From Caenispirillum salinarum AK4 (lineage in GTDB: Bacteria > Pseudomonadota > Alphaproteobacteria > Rhodospirillales > Rhodospirillaceae), in the NCBI RefSeq assembly GCF_000315795.1, contig NZ_ANHY01000008.1, positions 1-64,000 of the forward strand: a DNA stretch of 64,000 nucleotides, in the 5' to 3' direction. The translations under genes were made by a program, and so were the position numbers. Positions 39,305-48,197 of this stretch are shown here, piece by piece. The notes beneath the pieces were generated by a model. That model was given only the letters and a program-made list of their open reading frames with translations, was not told the DNA's origin and did no database searches. Within the stretch, counting starts at the first letter, position 1. Every line of letters begins with the position of its first letter.

Positions 39305-39946
39305 TCAGGCGCCGGTTCCGCCGACCTTGACCAGTTGCTGGTCGCGGACAACCGCGTTGCGGCGCTTGTGCCAGTGAACCTCGCGCACGACGTTGTTCAC
39401 CTCCGGCGCGTAGTAGAAGGTGCGGGTGCGCCAGCGGTCGTTGCAGACCACTTTGAAGGTGTCGAAGGTGCCCGCCGGCACGGTGACGCGGGCGGTGTCC
39501 TCGACCTCGCAGCGGCGGGTGTTCCGATCGGCGTCGCCCCGGCTGTTGGTATGGACGTAGTCCCACGACGCCGTCTTGCCGACCGACAGCGGCCACAGGC
39601 TGCCCGAAGACCCCGTGATCTCGCCCGTACCGCTGGCCCAGGCGCCGTCGCCGCAGTCGTTCCACTCCAGGTTGGGAGCGAAGTAGGCGGCGTCGGTCAG
39701 GCTGCGGCCATGGCAGCTGTTGTCGACGCGCCAGGCGAAGGTTTCCGGCGTGACTTCAGTGACCGTCACGACCACGGCGTCCTCGACGCTGCCGCGCGTT
39801 CTGGACACGGTGTGGCCTTCGACCGGTGCCGTGTACTCGGCGGCGGGCACTTCGGTTGCTGCAACCGGCTGTTCCTCAACGCCCGTCGTGTTGCAGGCGG
39901 TCAGCAGGCCGAGGGTCAAACCCGCGGCGATCAGGCGAAACGTCAT
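39305..39946 (-). CDS. Hypothetical lipoprotein
   Basis: A 213-residue protein with a lipoprotein signal peptide and lipobox LLTAC (Cys18). The mature domain is beta-rich with several Cys and aromatic motifs (WPLSVGKTASWDYVHT, VTVPAGTFDTFKVVCNDRW), a pattern seen in small secreted proteins with a DUF3108-like or lipocalin-like strand arrangement, though I cannot name the family. ATG 39946 has GGGGA upstream. It is convergent with the helical gene and upstream of nothing obvious. Confidence 0.68.
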   Translation of the reverse strand: MTFRLIAAGLTLGLLTACNTTGVEEQPVAATEVPAAEYTAPVEGHTVSRTRGSVEDAVVVTVTEVTPETFAWRVDNSCHGRSLTDAAYFAPNLEWNDCGDGAWASGTGEITGSSGSLWPLSVGKTASWDYVHTNSRGDADRNTRRCEVEDTARVTVPAGTFDTFKVVCNDRWRTRTFYYAPEVNNVVREVHWHKRRNAVVRDQQLVKVGGTGA

Positions 39947-40162
39947 GGTATTCCCCTTGCGGTTTCTAAGCGCCGTCCGGCGGGACGGCCAAGGTGGAAT
40001 ACCGCAGCAAATACTTAAAATAAATATGGTCTTTCCGCACAAGACCCTGATGATGTGCCACGACTTTGTGCCACAGGTGATTCAGCCCTGAAGCGTACCA
40101 AGGCGCCGGCGAGGGGCAAGCCGGGCCCCAAAGACCGAATACCTTGGGCGCAGGCGAACGAC

Positions 40163-40192
40163 AAAGGCCCCCGCGTTTCCGCGAGGGCCTTT
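40163..40192 (-). terminator. Terminator of argG
   Basis: AAAGGCCCCCGCG-TTTC-CGCGAGGGCCTTT forms a 13-bp stem with one mismatch, ending in TTT on either strand. It lies 28 bases past the argG stop and shares its sequence with the hairpin at 39252-39277. Confidence 0.75.
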
Positions 40193-40220
40193 GGTCTTCG
40201 GGAACGGTTCAGCCGTACGC

Positions 40221-41432
<1,212 letters not shown>

Positions 41433-41483
41433 GATGATAGCGCCTCTGGGTCAAGAAATGAGGGAATGTACGGCGAAGGCCGC

Positions 41484-41511
41484 AGTATAGGCGAAGCGCG
41501 CGCCCCCGCAA
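41484..41511 (-). promoter_or_regulatory. Candidate argG promoter
   Basis: On the minus strand TTGCGG, a 16-base spacer and TATACT. The -10 is 52 bases upstream of the argG ATG. Confidence 0.5.
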
Positions 41512-41627
41512 GGGCGGCGGAGGGGCCGTGCCTCGGACTGTTGGGATGAAGCGCAGCCTGCGAGGGTGCCTGGAACTTGGCGGGCTTCCACCAGATGTAT
41601 GGCAAAGGCGGCCAGCGGAGCGTGTGG

Positions 41628-41647
41628 GCCCCTGCTTCCGCAGGGGC
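41628..41647. repeat. Palindromic extragenic repeat, variant copy
   Basis: GCCCCTGC-TTCC-GCAGGGGC, a perfect 8-bp palindrome. Same CTGC/GCAG core and 4-base loop as the ATTCCTGC element 44 bases away, with compensating changes at the stem base. Confidence 0.6.
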
Positions 41648-41690
41648 GACGGGGGTTCAAGCTGTTTTGATGTAACAAGATTTACCCGTC

Positions 41691-41710
41691 ATTCCTGCGA
41701 AAGCAGGAAT
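41691..41710. repeat. Palindromic extragenic repeat, copy B
   Basis: ATTCCTGC-GAAA-GCAGGAAT. Same element as at 13597-13616 in the opposite orientation, with matching flanks GTC before and CCA after. Confidence 0.75.
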
Positions 41711-41744
41711 CCACATCCGCTGTTGGATGAACCGCTTTGACGAC

Positions 41745-42578
41745 CTAGTGGCTGAACAGCACCGGCACGGTCATCTGGCGCAGCATGTCGCGGGTGACGC
41801 CGCCGCGCAGGATGTGCGGGAAGCCGTAGTGGCCGTGCGCGCCCATCAGCAGAAGGGTCACGCTTTCATCCGCCGCACGGCTCAGCAGCATGTCGACGAT
41901 GCCGATCTGCTCGGCGGTCGCCGTGCGCAGGTCGCAGGTGACGCCGTGGCCGGCCAGGAAGTGCGCCACCTCGTCGGTGTCGTAGCCCGGGCCGGCGGCC
42001 TCGCCCTCGGCATTGGGGCCGCGGATCACCAGCACCGAGGCCTTGCGCGAGGCGGCCAGCAACGGCATGCCGTCCGACAGGGCGCGGGCGGCCTCGCGGC
42101 CGGCGTTCCAGGCGACCATGACGTGGTCGGTCAGCTTGGGGAAGTTGCCCGCGTAGGGCACCACAAGGACGGGGCGGCCGGCGTTGAGAATGGCCTGCTC
42201 GGTCATGTCCTCGGGCACGATGCCTTTGTCGGTCTCGCGGTCGTACTGGCCCACGACCACCAGGTCGGCATGGCGGGCGGCACGCACCAGGTAGTGGATG
42301 ACGTTGGCCGAGGTCACCAGCGGCGACATGGAGAAGCGCACCTCCACGCCCTCTGCCTCGGCGCGGGCGGTGACGTCTTCCTTGACGCGCTCGAACTCCT
42401 GCTTCAGGCGGTCGCTGGCGCGGTGCACGGGGTCGATCATGGACTTGGCGGGGTCGAGCTGCGCCATGCAGGCGTGCACCCGGCCGCCGTGCTGCTTGGC
42501 GATGGTCAGCGCCAGATCGACGCGGGCGGCGCAGCGCGGGGTCGAGTCGATGTGCACCAGAACCGTCTTGTACGGCAT
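41745..42578 (-). CDS. Universal stress protein (two-domain)
   Basis: A 277-residue protein of two UspA-like halves. Half one begins KTVLVHIDSTP; half two begins DHVMVAWNAG and ends LLLMGAHGHYGFPHILRGGVTRDML, the G-x2-G-x9-G ATP-binding pattern. Only the second half keeps that motif clearly. Such proteins respond to starvation, redox or envelope stress. A promoter (TTGCCC-N16-TATGCT) lies about 40 bases upstream, and extragenic palindromes lie downstream. Confidence 0.85.
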   Translation of the reverse strand: MPYKTVLVHIDSTPRCAARVDLALTIAKQHGGRVHACMAQLDPAKSMIDPVHRASDRLKQEFERVKEDVTARAEAEGVEVRFSMSPLVTSANVIHYLVRAARHADLVVVGQYDRETDKGIVPEDMTEQAILNAGRPVLVVPYAGNFPKLTDHVMVAWNAGREAARALSDGMPLLAASRKASVLVIRGPNAEGEAAGPGYDTDEVAHFLAGHGVTCDLRTATAEQIGIVDMLLSRAADESVTLLLMGAHGHYGFPHILRGGVTRDMLRQMTVPVLFSH

Positions 42579-42615
42579 ACGTCATCCTCCCTGATGTATA
42601 TTTTTGTCTGCATAA

Positions 42616-42643
42616 AGCATACGCAAAGCGTCCGCGCGGGCAA
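42616..42643 (-). promoter_or_regulatory. Candidate promoter of the stress-protein gene
   Basis: On the minus strand TTGCCC, a 16-base spacer and TATGCT, followed by an AT-rich leader (TTTATGCAGACAAAAATATAC) that contrasts with the GC-rich surroundings. Confidence 0.45.
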
Positions 42644-42740
42644 GTGCGGCGTGTCGCGGTTGATGAACCGTAACACGGCGCACCCGTCCCGGCGGACGCC
42701 GGCGTGCGTGTGCGAAAGAGGGAGGCTCGGCCCGACCGGC

Positions 42741-43229
42741 CTACCAGCGGCCGGGCATGCCGCAGACGGCGGTGCCCCGTCCGCGCTTGGCCATGTACTG
42801 CTGGTGGTAGTCCTCTGCCGGGTAGAAGGCGCCGGCCTCGGTGATCTCGGTGATGATGGGGCGGGGGAAGCGGCCCGAGTCGTCGTTCTGGCGCAGGCTG
42901 GCTTCGGCCTTTTCCCGCTGCATGTCGTCGTGGACGAATACGGCCGAGCGGTACTGGCTGCCGACGTCGAAGCCCTGGCGGTCCTTCTGAGTCGGATCAT
43001 GAGCCTTCCAGAAGACCTCCAGCAGGTCCTCGTAGGAAATCTTTTCGGGATCGTAGTCCACCCGCACGGCCTCGGCGTGGCCGGTCTCGCCGGAGCAGAC
43101 CTGCTCGTAGGTGGGATCGGGCCTGTTCCCGCCGGTGTAGCCGACCATGGTGGAGACGACACCGGGGGTGCGGCGGAAGGATTCCTCCACGCCCCAGAAG
43201 CATCCGGCGGCGAAGGTGGCGACGGCCAT
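42741..43229 (-). CDS. msrA: Peptide methionine sulfoxide reductase MsrA
   Basis: A 162-residue thiol reductase that repairs methionine-S-sulfoxide. The catalytic C10 lies in [10 protein letters not shown] at the N-terminus. Family signatures [16 protein letters not shown] and YHQQYM follow. A C-terminal Cys (AVCGMPG) could serve as a resolving residue. GAGGAC precedes the ATG. It lies upstream of the stress-protein gene on the same strand, 162 bases away. Confidence 0.95.
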   Translation of the reverse strand: MAVATFAAGCFWGVEESFRRTPGVVSTMVGYTGGNRPDPTYEQVCSGETGHAEAVRVDYDPEKISYEDLLEVFWKAHDPTQKDRQGFDVGSQYRSAVFVHDDMQREKAEASLRQNDDSGRFPRPIITEITEAGAFYPAEDYHQQYMAKRGRGTAVCGMPGRW

Positions 43230-43312
43230 GGATCGTGTCCTCGTTCTGCGTGTCGCGTCGGGGTTATACGCTCTAAGTCGTGCGTCCCGGCGCGGCGCGC
43301 AAGACGGGTGCG

Positions 43313-43588
43313 TCAGCGGAAGGCCTTGGAGGCGGCCTGGATGCGTTCGATCCGGTCCATGATGCGCTGCTGGCGGGCGCCCGAGTCGTGCAGGCGCTGG
43401 ATGGAACCGTCCAGGGCGTCGGAGAACTCCACCAGGCCGTCGCGCACCGTGTCCAGTGACGACGCCAGCGACTGTTGCGCCTTCTGCAGGTCCCGCACAT
43501 GGCCCAGCGTGCGCTGGTTGGATTCCTGGATCATGCGGCAGTTGCGCTGCACCCGCGCGCGGGCCAGCGAAACGACTTGCGCGCTCAT
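43313..43588 (-). CDS. Small coiled-coil hypothetical protein
   Basis: A 91-residue, almost entirely helical protein with heptad-like hydrophobic spacing ([18 protein letters not shown], then [18 protein letters not shown]). It starts [16 protein letters not shown], a form frequent in small alphaproteobacterial proteins. No family is recognised. The start at 43588 has GAGGGG a few bases upstream. It lies between msrA and the FAD oxidoreductase, all on the minus strand. Confidence 0.65.
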   Translation of the reverse strand: MSAQVVSLARARVQRNCRMIQESNQRTLGHVRDLQKAQQSLASSLDTVRDGLVEFSDALDGSIQRLHDSGARQQRIMDRIERIQAASKAFR

Positions 43589-43688
43589 GATGTCCCCTCC
43601 TCGTCCGTGTCGCGGCCCGCCATCAAGCCCCCCGAAGCGGTCCGCATGCGTAACAGTGTGAACCAGGGGGGCGCCTGCGTCCACCGTT

Positions 43689-44708
43689 TCACGCCGCCAC
43701 CGCCAGCGACTCGAGCATGCCGCCGGCGAGATCGTGGCCGCTCAGGAAAGCGAGCTCGACCCGCGGGCCGCGGCACCAGTCCCCCGCCAGGCCCAGCCCG
43801 GCCGCGGCGTCCAGCAGGTAGGAAACGTCGGCCGGGCGCTCCACCAGGGCATGGCGCCAGCGGTGGGCGGAAAGGTGACGCACCGCCTCGGTCACGCCCG
43901 TCAGCGCCACGAAGCGGTCGAGCAGCCGCCGCGCCACGGTCGCGGCGTCGTCCTCCAGGTGGTCGCGCGACCAGCCGGGGGCGCCGTGCAGCGTCCAGCA
44001 GTCGGCCTCGGGCGCGCGGCCGGGCTTGCCGCCGTTGCGCCCCGCCAGGCCGAGCACCGGGTCTTCCAGCCGCGCCATGTCGAAGGGCAGGGGCAGGGGG
44101 GCCTCCCAGGCGGCCATGGCGGCCCAGCAGGGGGCGTACCGCACGCGGGAGAGCGCCGGAAACGCGGCCTCCCACTCCCCGAGCATCTCGCGCGCCTGGG
44201 GGGCCGGCGCGGTCAGCGCCACGGCATGATACGGTCCGTGGGTGCGGCCGTCGGCATCGGTCAGGCGCCACAGGCCGGCGGCGTCGCGATCCAGGGCCGT
44301 GATGCGAACCCCCTGCGTCACGGCGACGTCCGCCGCCAGCGCCTTGACGAGGCCGCTCATGCCCGGCCGCCCGACCCAGCGGGTTTCCGACGCGGAGACG
44401 CGCGTGAACCCCTCTTCCCCCAGCATGGCCCAGCGGCCGTCCCAGGGGGCGGCGGTGCCGGCCTCGGCGGCGGCCTCCAGGGCGGCCCGGAAGGCGGGGT
44501 CGCGGGCGGTGGCGTACTGCGCGCCATGATCGAACGTCAGCGCGCCGTCCTCGGCCCGGCGGGTGGCCAGCCGGCCGCCCGGCCCGCGCCCCTTGTCGAA
44601 CACCTGGACGGGCACGCCGGCGCCGGCAAGGCGGTGGGCGCAGGCCAGGCCGGCGATGCCGGCCCCAACGACGGCCACGGGCGCGGCGATGGTGGTGGAA
44701 AGGTTCAT
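43689..44708 (-). CDS. FAD-dependent amine-oxidase-like protein
   Basis: A 339-residue flavoprotein. The N-terminal dinucleotide fold VVGAGIAGLACAHRL is followed by VFDKGRGPGGRLATRR, the RxGGRxxT-type FAD signature, and TFDHGAQYATARDP. The C-terminal GLAGDWCRGPRVELAFLSGHDLA closes the FAD site. It belongs to the renalase-like/NAD(P)-binding Rossmann group; the substrate is not known. ATG 44708 is chosen for its GAGGGAG site. Confidence 0.83.
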   Translation of the reverse strand: MNLSTTIAAPVAVVGAGIAGLACAHRLAGAGVPVQVFDKGRGPGGRLATRRAEDGALTFDHGAQYATARDPAFRAALEAAAEAGTAAPWDGRWAMLGEEGFTRVSASETRWVGRPGMSGLVKALAADVAVTQGVRITALDRDAAGLWRLTDADGRTHGPYHAVALTAPAPQAREMLGEWEAAFPALSRVRYAPCWAAMAAWEAPLPLPFDMARLEDPVLGLAGRNGGKPGRAPEADCWTLHGAPGWSRDHLEDDAATVARRLLDRFVALTGVTEAVRHLSAHRWRHALVERPADVSYLLDAAAGLGLAGDWCRGPRVELAFLSGHDLAGGMLESLAVAA

Positions 44709-44761
44709 GATGCGGTCTCCCTCAAACCCCATCCACTACGGCCCGATGCCGCGTATGGATT

Positions 44762-44776
44762 TGCTGCATTGCAGCA
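44762..44776. other. Perfect short palindrome upstream of the FAD gene
   Basis: TGCTGCA-T-TGCAGCA, 7-bp arms around one base, 54 bases upstream of the FAD oxidoreductase start. It has the form of a dimer-binding operator, but no regulator can be assigned. Confidence 0.3.
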
Positions 44777-44871
44777 TGAGGGCGAGGGTGGGGCCGTGGG
44801 CGCCCGCCCGCAATCTTTTTGATGTTCGGGAGACCGTTGATCGGCCCGCGCCGCCGGGGTCAGAGCCGGGG

Positions 44872-45294
44872 TCAGAGGTAGTCGAGGGTCACGAAGGCAC
44901 CGCGGGCCGCCGGGCGCAGCCGCCAGGTGCCGACGAAGGGGTTGTAGAGGGCCAGCAGCCCGCCGGCGCCGCCGCGTCCGTCGTCCAGCCAGGGGCTGCG
45001 GGCCTCGATCATGCCCTTGACGAACAGCCCGAACACCGCGCCGGAGTGGCCGAGCAGGCGCGACAGTTCCTCGGTCTTTGCGCCGGGGCAGGCGGACAGC
45101 GCGGCAATGACGCGGCGCTCCACCGCAGTGGCCGGCCAGGCGGTGAAGGCGCTGACGATCCGCCGCTCCACCGCTTCCAGCCCCATCGGCCGCAGCCCCG
45201 CCGACAGGCCGGCGCGGCGCGGGCCGGGAAAGATCACGACGTTGGAGGCTGGGACCGGGACATGGGCGTGCTGGGTCATGGGCAGGGCGCTCAT
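44872..45294 (-). CDS. Hypothetical protein, possible winged-helix
   Basis: A 140-residue protein. A helical middle section (LEAVERRIVSAFTAWPATAVERRVIAALSACPGAKTEELSRLLG) could form a helix-turn-helix, with a C-terminal FVTLDYL end. No family is recognised. M1 and M6 are both possible starts, neither with a strong ribosome site. It stands alone on the minus strand, 163 bases before the FAD gene. Codon pattern and a clean stop support a real gene, but confidence is moderate. Confidence 0.5.
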   Translation of the reverse strand: MSALPMTQHAHVPVPASNVVIFPGPRRAGLSAGLRPMGLEAVERRIVSAFTAWPATAVERRVIAALSACPGAKTEELSRLLGHSGAVFGLFVKGMIEARSPWLDDGRGGAGGLLALYNPFVGTWRLRPAARGAFVTLDYL

Positions 45295-45529
45295 TCGGGG
45301 AACATTGTGCGGCGGGCGATACAGAAAGGCTAGGTCCGCCCGCCCTTGGACCGCCAGCGTGCTTTGGCCTTAGGCCGCCTTGCCGGCGGGGTAATCCCTT
45401 TGTCCGGACGCGGCCGACCGGCCGGATTTTGAATTGGTACAATTTCCCTATTGAACCGGGACGCTTTCGGCGTTAAGTGCGGCTTCGGAGAGTGATGAAC
45501 CGACGCAGATCGGTTTGGGAGTGAGTGCC

Positions 45530-46084
45530 GTGCAGGACTGGATGATCTGGACTGCCGTCGCCGGCGTGGCGGCGGCCGTTGTCGTTTTCGGCCTTGGCTA
45601 TGTGCTGGGCCGCCGTTCCGTGACCGTCGCCGACGACGCGGTCGTCCGCGCCGCCGAGGCCGCCCGTGCCGAGGTGATGCGCGCCTATGCCGCCGGCTCG
45701 ACGCGCACGGTGGTGTCGGTGTGGCGCCGTTTCCTGGCGACCAACCCGCTGGGCGAGGACGTGCGCGACGTCAGCGACCTGCCCTATACCAAGCGCCGCA
45801 TCGAGGACGCCTGCCTCCTCGCGCTGGCCGCCGCCACCGATCCGGCGGAGCGGGCCGGGCTGGCGCAGGCGGTGCGGGCCCTGGCGCAATACCAGGCGGT
45901 GGGCGCGCGGCGGCGCTTCGGCGCCATGCACGCGCTGAGCGGAAATACGGCGCTGGCGGTGGCCAACGACACGCCGGACGGGCCGGGCGTCTCGCAGGAC
46001 GATGCCGTGGCGGCGACGGTCCGCACGGACCTCGACCGCCTGGAGGCGCGCCTGGCGCCGCTGCTGGCGGACACGGCGGCCTGA
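45530..46084 (+). CDS. Membrane-anchored hypothetical protein
   Basis: A 184-residue protein with one N-terminal transmembrane segment (about 5-27, IWTAVAGVAAAVVVFGLGYVLG) and a helical cytoplasmic part rich in Ala, Arg and Asp. I do not recognise the family. GTG 45530 is chosen because GGGAG lies 8 bases upstream; TTG 45515 would put the start inside that site. A palindrome AATTG-GTA-CAATT lies about 90 bases upstream in an AT-rich patch that may hold its promoter. A strong terminator follows the stop. Confidence 0.6.
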   Translation: MQDWMIWTAVAGVAAAVVVFGLGYVLGRRSVTVADDAVVRAAEAARAEVMRAYAAGSTRTVVSVWRRFLATNPLGEDVRDVSDLPYTKRRIEDACLLALAAATDPAERAGLAQAVRALAQYQAVGARRRFGAMHALSGNTALAVANDTPDGPGVSQDDAVAATVRTDLDRLEARLAPLLADTAA

Positions 46085-46113
46085 CCGGCGTCAGTTTCGT
46101 TGCACCCGGGACG

Positions 46114-46145
46114 GGGCTGCGTCATTGATGGACGCAGCCCTTTTT
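46114..46145 (+). terminator. Intrinsic terminator after the membrane-anchored gene
   Basis: A perfect 10-bp stem GGGCTGCGTC / GACGCAGCCC with a 7-base loop is followed by TTTTT. The next gene starts only 15 bases later, so that gene needs either read-through or a promoter within the terminator region. Confidence 0.88.
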
Positions 46146-46160
46146 CATGGAGGACGGACC

Positions 46161-46505
46161 ATGCCGCCGAAGAAGAATCCCAAGAAGCTCAACCCGCTGC
46201 AGCTCAAGACGCTCACCATCCTGCAGGAGCTGGGCAACAATCCGCAGACGGCGATGATCGACGAGTTGACGGGCGACGCCACCATCAACCAGTTCCCCCA
46301 CGCCCACGGCAACCACTTCCACCTGGGTCCCTATGTGGTCTCGGGCGCCGACGCCACCGGCCTGTCCAACGAGGCGGTATGGCGCGCGCTGGAGCGCAAG
46401 GGCCTGGCGCGCAGCTTCTTCCCGACGGCGATCACGCTGACGCAGGAGGGCCGCGAGTACGAGACCGGCCTGCGCGACCAGATCCTGCACGGCTCGGACC
46501 ACTGA
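46161..46505 (+). CDS. Conserved-looking hypothetical protein
   Basis: A 114-residue protein with a Lys/Pro-rich start (MPPKKNPKKLNPLQLKTLTILQ) and a compact core containing GDATINQFPHAHGNHFHLGPYVV, in which four His are clustered, then NEAVWRALERKGLARS, a helix-turn-helix-like segment. The layout hints at a small DNA-binding or metal-binding protein. I cannot name the family. ATG 46161 follows GGAGG, so translation initiation should be strong even though a terminator lies just upstream. It converges with pcl (7 bases between stops). Confidence 0.65.
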   Translation: MPPKKNPKKLNPLQLKTLTILQELGNNPQTAMIDELTGDATINQFPHAHGNHFHLGPYVVSGADATGLSNEAVWRALERKGLARSFFPTAITLTQEGREYETGLRDQILHGSDH

Positions 46506-46512
46506 CCCAGGT

Positions 46513-47724
46513 TCAGCACGCCATCCTCACCACCACGTCCACCGGCCGTTCCGCCGCCGGCCATTGCGCGATGGCGGCGTGCAGGCGGTCCTCGGCGTCG
46601 GGGGCGGCGTCGGCGGTCAGCGTCACGGTCGCCGCCAGCCGCTGGCCGCCCGGCGTCTTGATCGGCGCCACCTTCGCCTCGGCCACGCCCGGCAGAGCCT
46701 CCAGCCGCCGCGCCACCGCCTCGGCGTGAACCAGTCGGCCGGCCACCTTCACGCCGCCGTCGCGTCGGCCGGCGACACGGAACCCGGCGGCGTCGGACGT
46801 CCAGTCAAGTCGATCCTGGACCGGCAGCGCCATTCCGGTCGCCGCCTCTGCCAGCCCGTCATCGACGGCGTCGCGGGCGAGCCAGGGGAAGGGGCGGTAG
46901 GGCGCGGCGTGGTGGTCGCGCCAGCCCAGCCCCGCCGTCTCCGACGAACCGTACACCTCCACCACCCGCGCCGCACCCAGGGCCGTCAGGGCATCCCAAT
47001 CCTCGGGCGGGCAGGGGCCGGTGGAGGTGGCGCACCAGACGTCCGCCGGCAGGAGCGCCGTCCAGAACCGGGCCGCCTGGCTCCACACAAGGGGGAAGCC
47101 GAGCACCAGGTCGCCCGGTTCGAGCCGCGCCGGCAGGCCTGCGATACCCGCCGCGCGGGCGTCCACTACGGGCAGGCCCGCGACATGCGGCATCAGTACG
47201 CCGAACAGAAAGCCGTAGATGTGATGTGCCGGCACCAGCCGCACCACGCGCCGGCGACCCGCGAACACCTCGGCCAGGAAGGCGGCCTCGCGCCGAAGCG
47301 ACGCGATCGTGTGGCGGCAGATCCTGGGCGTCCCCGTGGTGCCCGAGGTGGCGAAGGAGACCGCCGGGTCCGGCCCCTCGGCCAGGCGGGCGGCGGCGAT
47401 GTCGGCCAGGGTGCCGAGGGTGCGGGCGGGCAGCACCTTGTCGTCCCAGGCCGTGCCGTCGAGCGTCAGGAAGCGGTGCACCGCGAGCGCCAGCCAGGTG
47501 CGCTCGATGCTGTCGGCGCCCAGCCCGCCCTCGCCGAGCGGCAGGGCCATGAGGTCCGCCGGGGCGCGGTCCGCCGCCAGTTCCGGCCCGTCGCTGCCGC
47601 GCTGCTCGGCCAGTTCCGCCGTCAGCAAATCGAGCAGGGCCGGCGCCAGGTGCTCGGGCGGCGGTGGCGCAGGAGTCGCACCAGTGGTTGAAGGACTCGG
47701 CAGGCCGTTCGACGTATCGGACAT
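46513..47724 (-). CDS. pcl: p-Coumarate--CoA ligase-like enzyme (PYP chromophore activation)
   Basis: A 403-residue adenylate-forming enzyme, shorter than plant-type 4-coumarate ligases. The AMP motif FATSGTTGTPR is at 124-134, EVYGSSETAGLG at 256-267, and the C-terminal lid contains VKVAGRLVHAEAVARRLEAL. Residues 60-112 look like a carrier-protein fold around D71-S72 (GLGADSIE). It is divergent from the photoactive yellow protein gene with 76 bases between starts. In known PYP systems the pcl product activates p-coumaric acid as its CoA thioester for attachment to PYP, so that role is inferred here from position and family. Substrate is untested. Confidence 0.82.
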   Translation of the reverse strand: MSDTSNGLPSPSTTGATPAPPPPEHLAPALLDLLTAELAEQRGSDGPELAADRAPADLMALPLGEGGLGADSIERTWLALAVHRFLTLDGTAWDDKVLPARTLGTLADIAAARLAEGPDPAVSFATSGTTGTPRICRHTIASLRREAAFLAEVFAGRRRVVRLVPAHHIYGFLFGVLMPHVAGLPVVDARAAGIAGLPARLEPGDLVLGFPLVWSQAARFWTALLPADVWCATSTGPCPPEDWDALTALGAARVVEVYGSSETAGLGWRDHHAAPYRPFPWLARDAVDDGLAEAATGMALPVQDRLDWTSDAAGFRVAGRRDGGVKVAGRLVHAEAVARRLEALPGVAEAKVAPIKTPGGQRLAATVTLTADAAPDAEDRLHAAIAQWPAAERPVDVVVRMAC

Positions 47725-47740
47725 TTTTGGAACGTTACCA

Positions 47741-47794
47741 TTGAAGTAGGGGTTACTCCGGATGATTATGGAGTCCGGTGTGGGTTTTAGGCAA
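47741..47794. promoter_or_regulatory. Overlapping divergent promoters of pcl and pyp
   Basis: Plus strand: TTGAAG (47741), 17 bases, GATTAT (47764-47769), reading toward pyp. Minus strand: TTGCCT (47794-47789), 18 bases, CATAAT (47770-47765), reading toward pcl. The two -10 boxes occupy almost the same bases. The patch is markedly AT-richer than its flanks. Confidence 0.45.
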
Positions 47795-47800
47795 ATTGCG

Positions 47801-48160
47801 ATGACTTTCGATGATCCCGACATGCTCCGGTGGCTGGAATCCGCCCGCGCGGCCGACCTCGACGCGCTGGATTTCGGCGTCATCGGCATCGGCCCCGACG
47901 GCGCCGTGAGCCACTACAACGCCTGGGAGGTGGAGGCCGCCGGCATCAGCCGCGACTGGGCCATGGGCCGGGATTTCTTCAACGAAGTCGGCCTGTGCAT
48001 GAACAACTTCCTGGTGGCCCAACGGTTCGAGGACGAACCGACGCTGGATGCCTTCGTGGATTACGTGCTGACCTTCCGCATGAAGCCGACCCGCGTGACG
48101 CTGCGCCTGCTCCAGCATCCCGACTCGCCCACCCGCTGGATCCTGATCCGGCGCGTCTGA
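47801..48160 (+). CDS. pyp: Photoactive yellow protein (blue-light photoreceptor)
   Basis: A 119-residue single PAS-fold photoreceptor. By alignment with the Halorhodospira protein, the chromophore Cys69 is C66 (VGLCMNNF), Tyr42 is Y39 and Glu46 is E43 (SHYNAWEVE), and Met100 is the Met of FRMKPTRV. The ending WILIRRV matches the canonical WVFVKRV. Thr50 and Arg52 positions are Ala and Ile, which may shift colour or photocycle rate. ATG 47801 is preferred: codons between it and ATG 47762 are rare (AGG, CAA, ATT, TTT) and overlap the candidate -10. A TAGG site lies 9 bases before. The adjacent pcl and kinase genes support the role. Neighbouring tyrosine ammonia-lyase is absent from the window. 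Confidence 0.92.
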   Translation: MTFDDPDMLRWLESARAADLDALDFGVIGIGPDGAVSHYNAWEVEAAGISRDWAMGRDFFNEVGLCMNNFLVAQRFEDEPTLDAFVDYVLTFRMKPTRVTLRLLQHPDSPTRWILIRRV

Positions 48161-48197
48161 ACGGCGGTCGGAACCGACAACGCCTTTGTGAGGGGCC

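Larger units (their letters stand above)
41433..41744. other. Intergenic region with palindromic repeats
   Basis: The 312 bases between argG and the stress-protein gene contain the argG promoter (41484-41511) and two extragenic palindromes (41628-41647 and 41691-41710) separated by an AT-richer stretch. No protein gene is supported. Confidence 0.65.

Noticed and set aside
47762-47800. Longer pyp start at ATG 47762 or ATG 47768
   Set aside because: The extra codons are rare ones for this genome and overlap the candidate -10. Alignment with known PYP starts supports 47801 within three residues. It is kept as an alternative.
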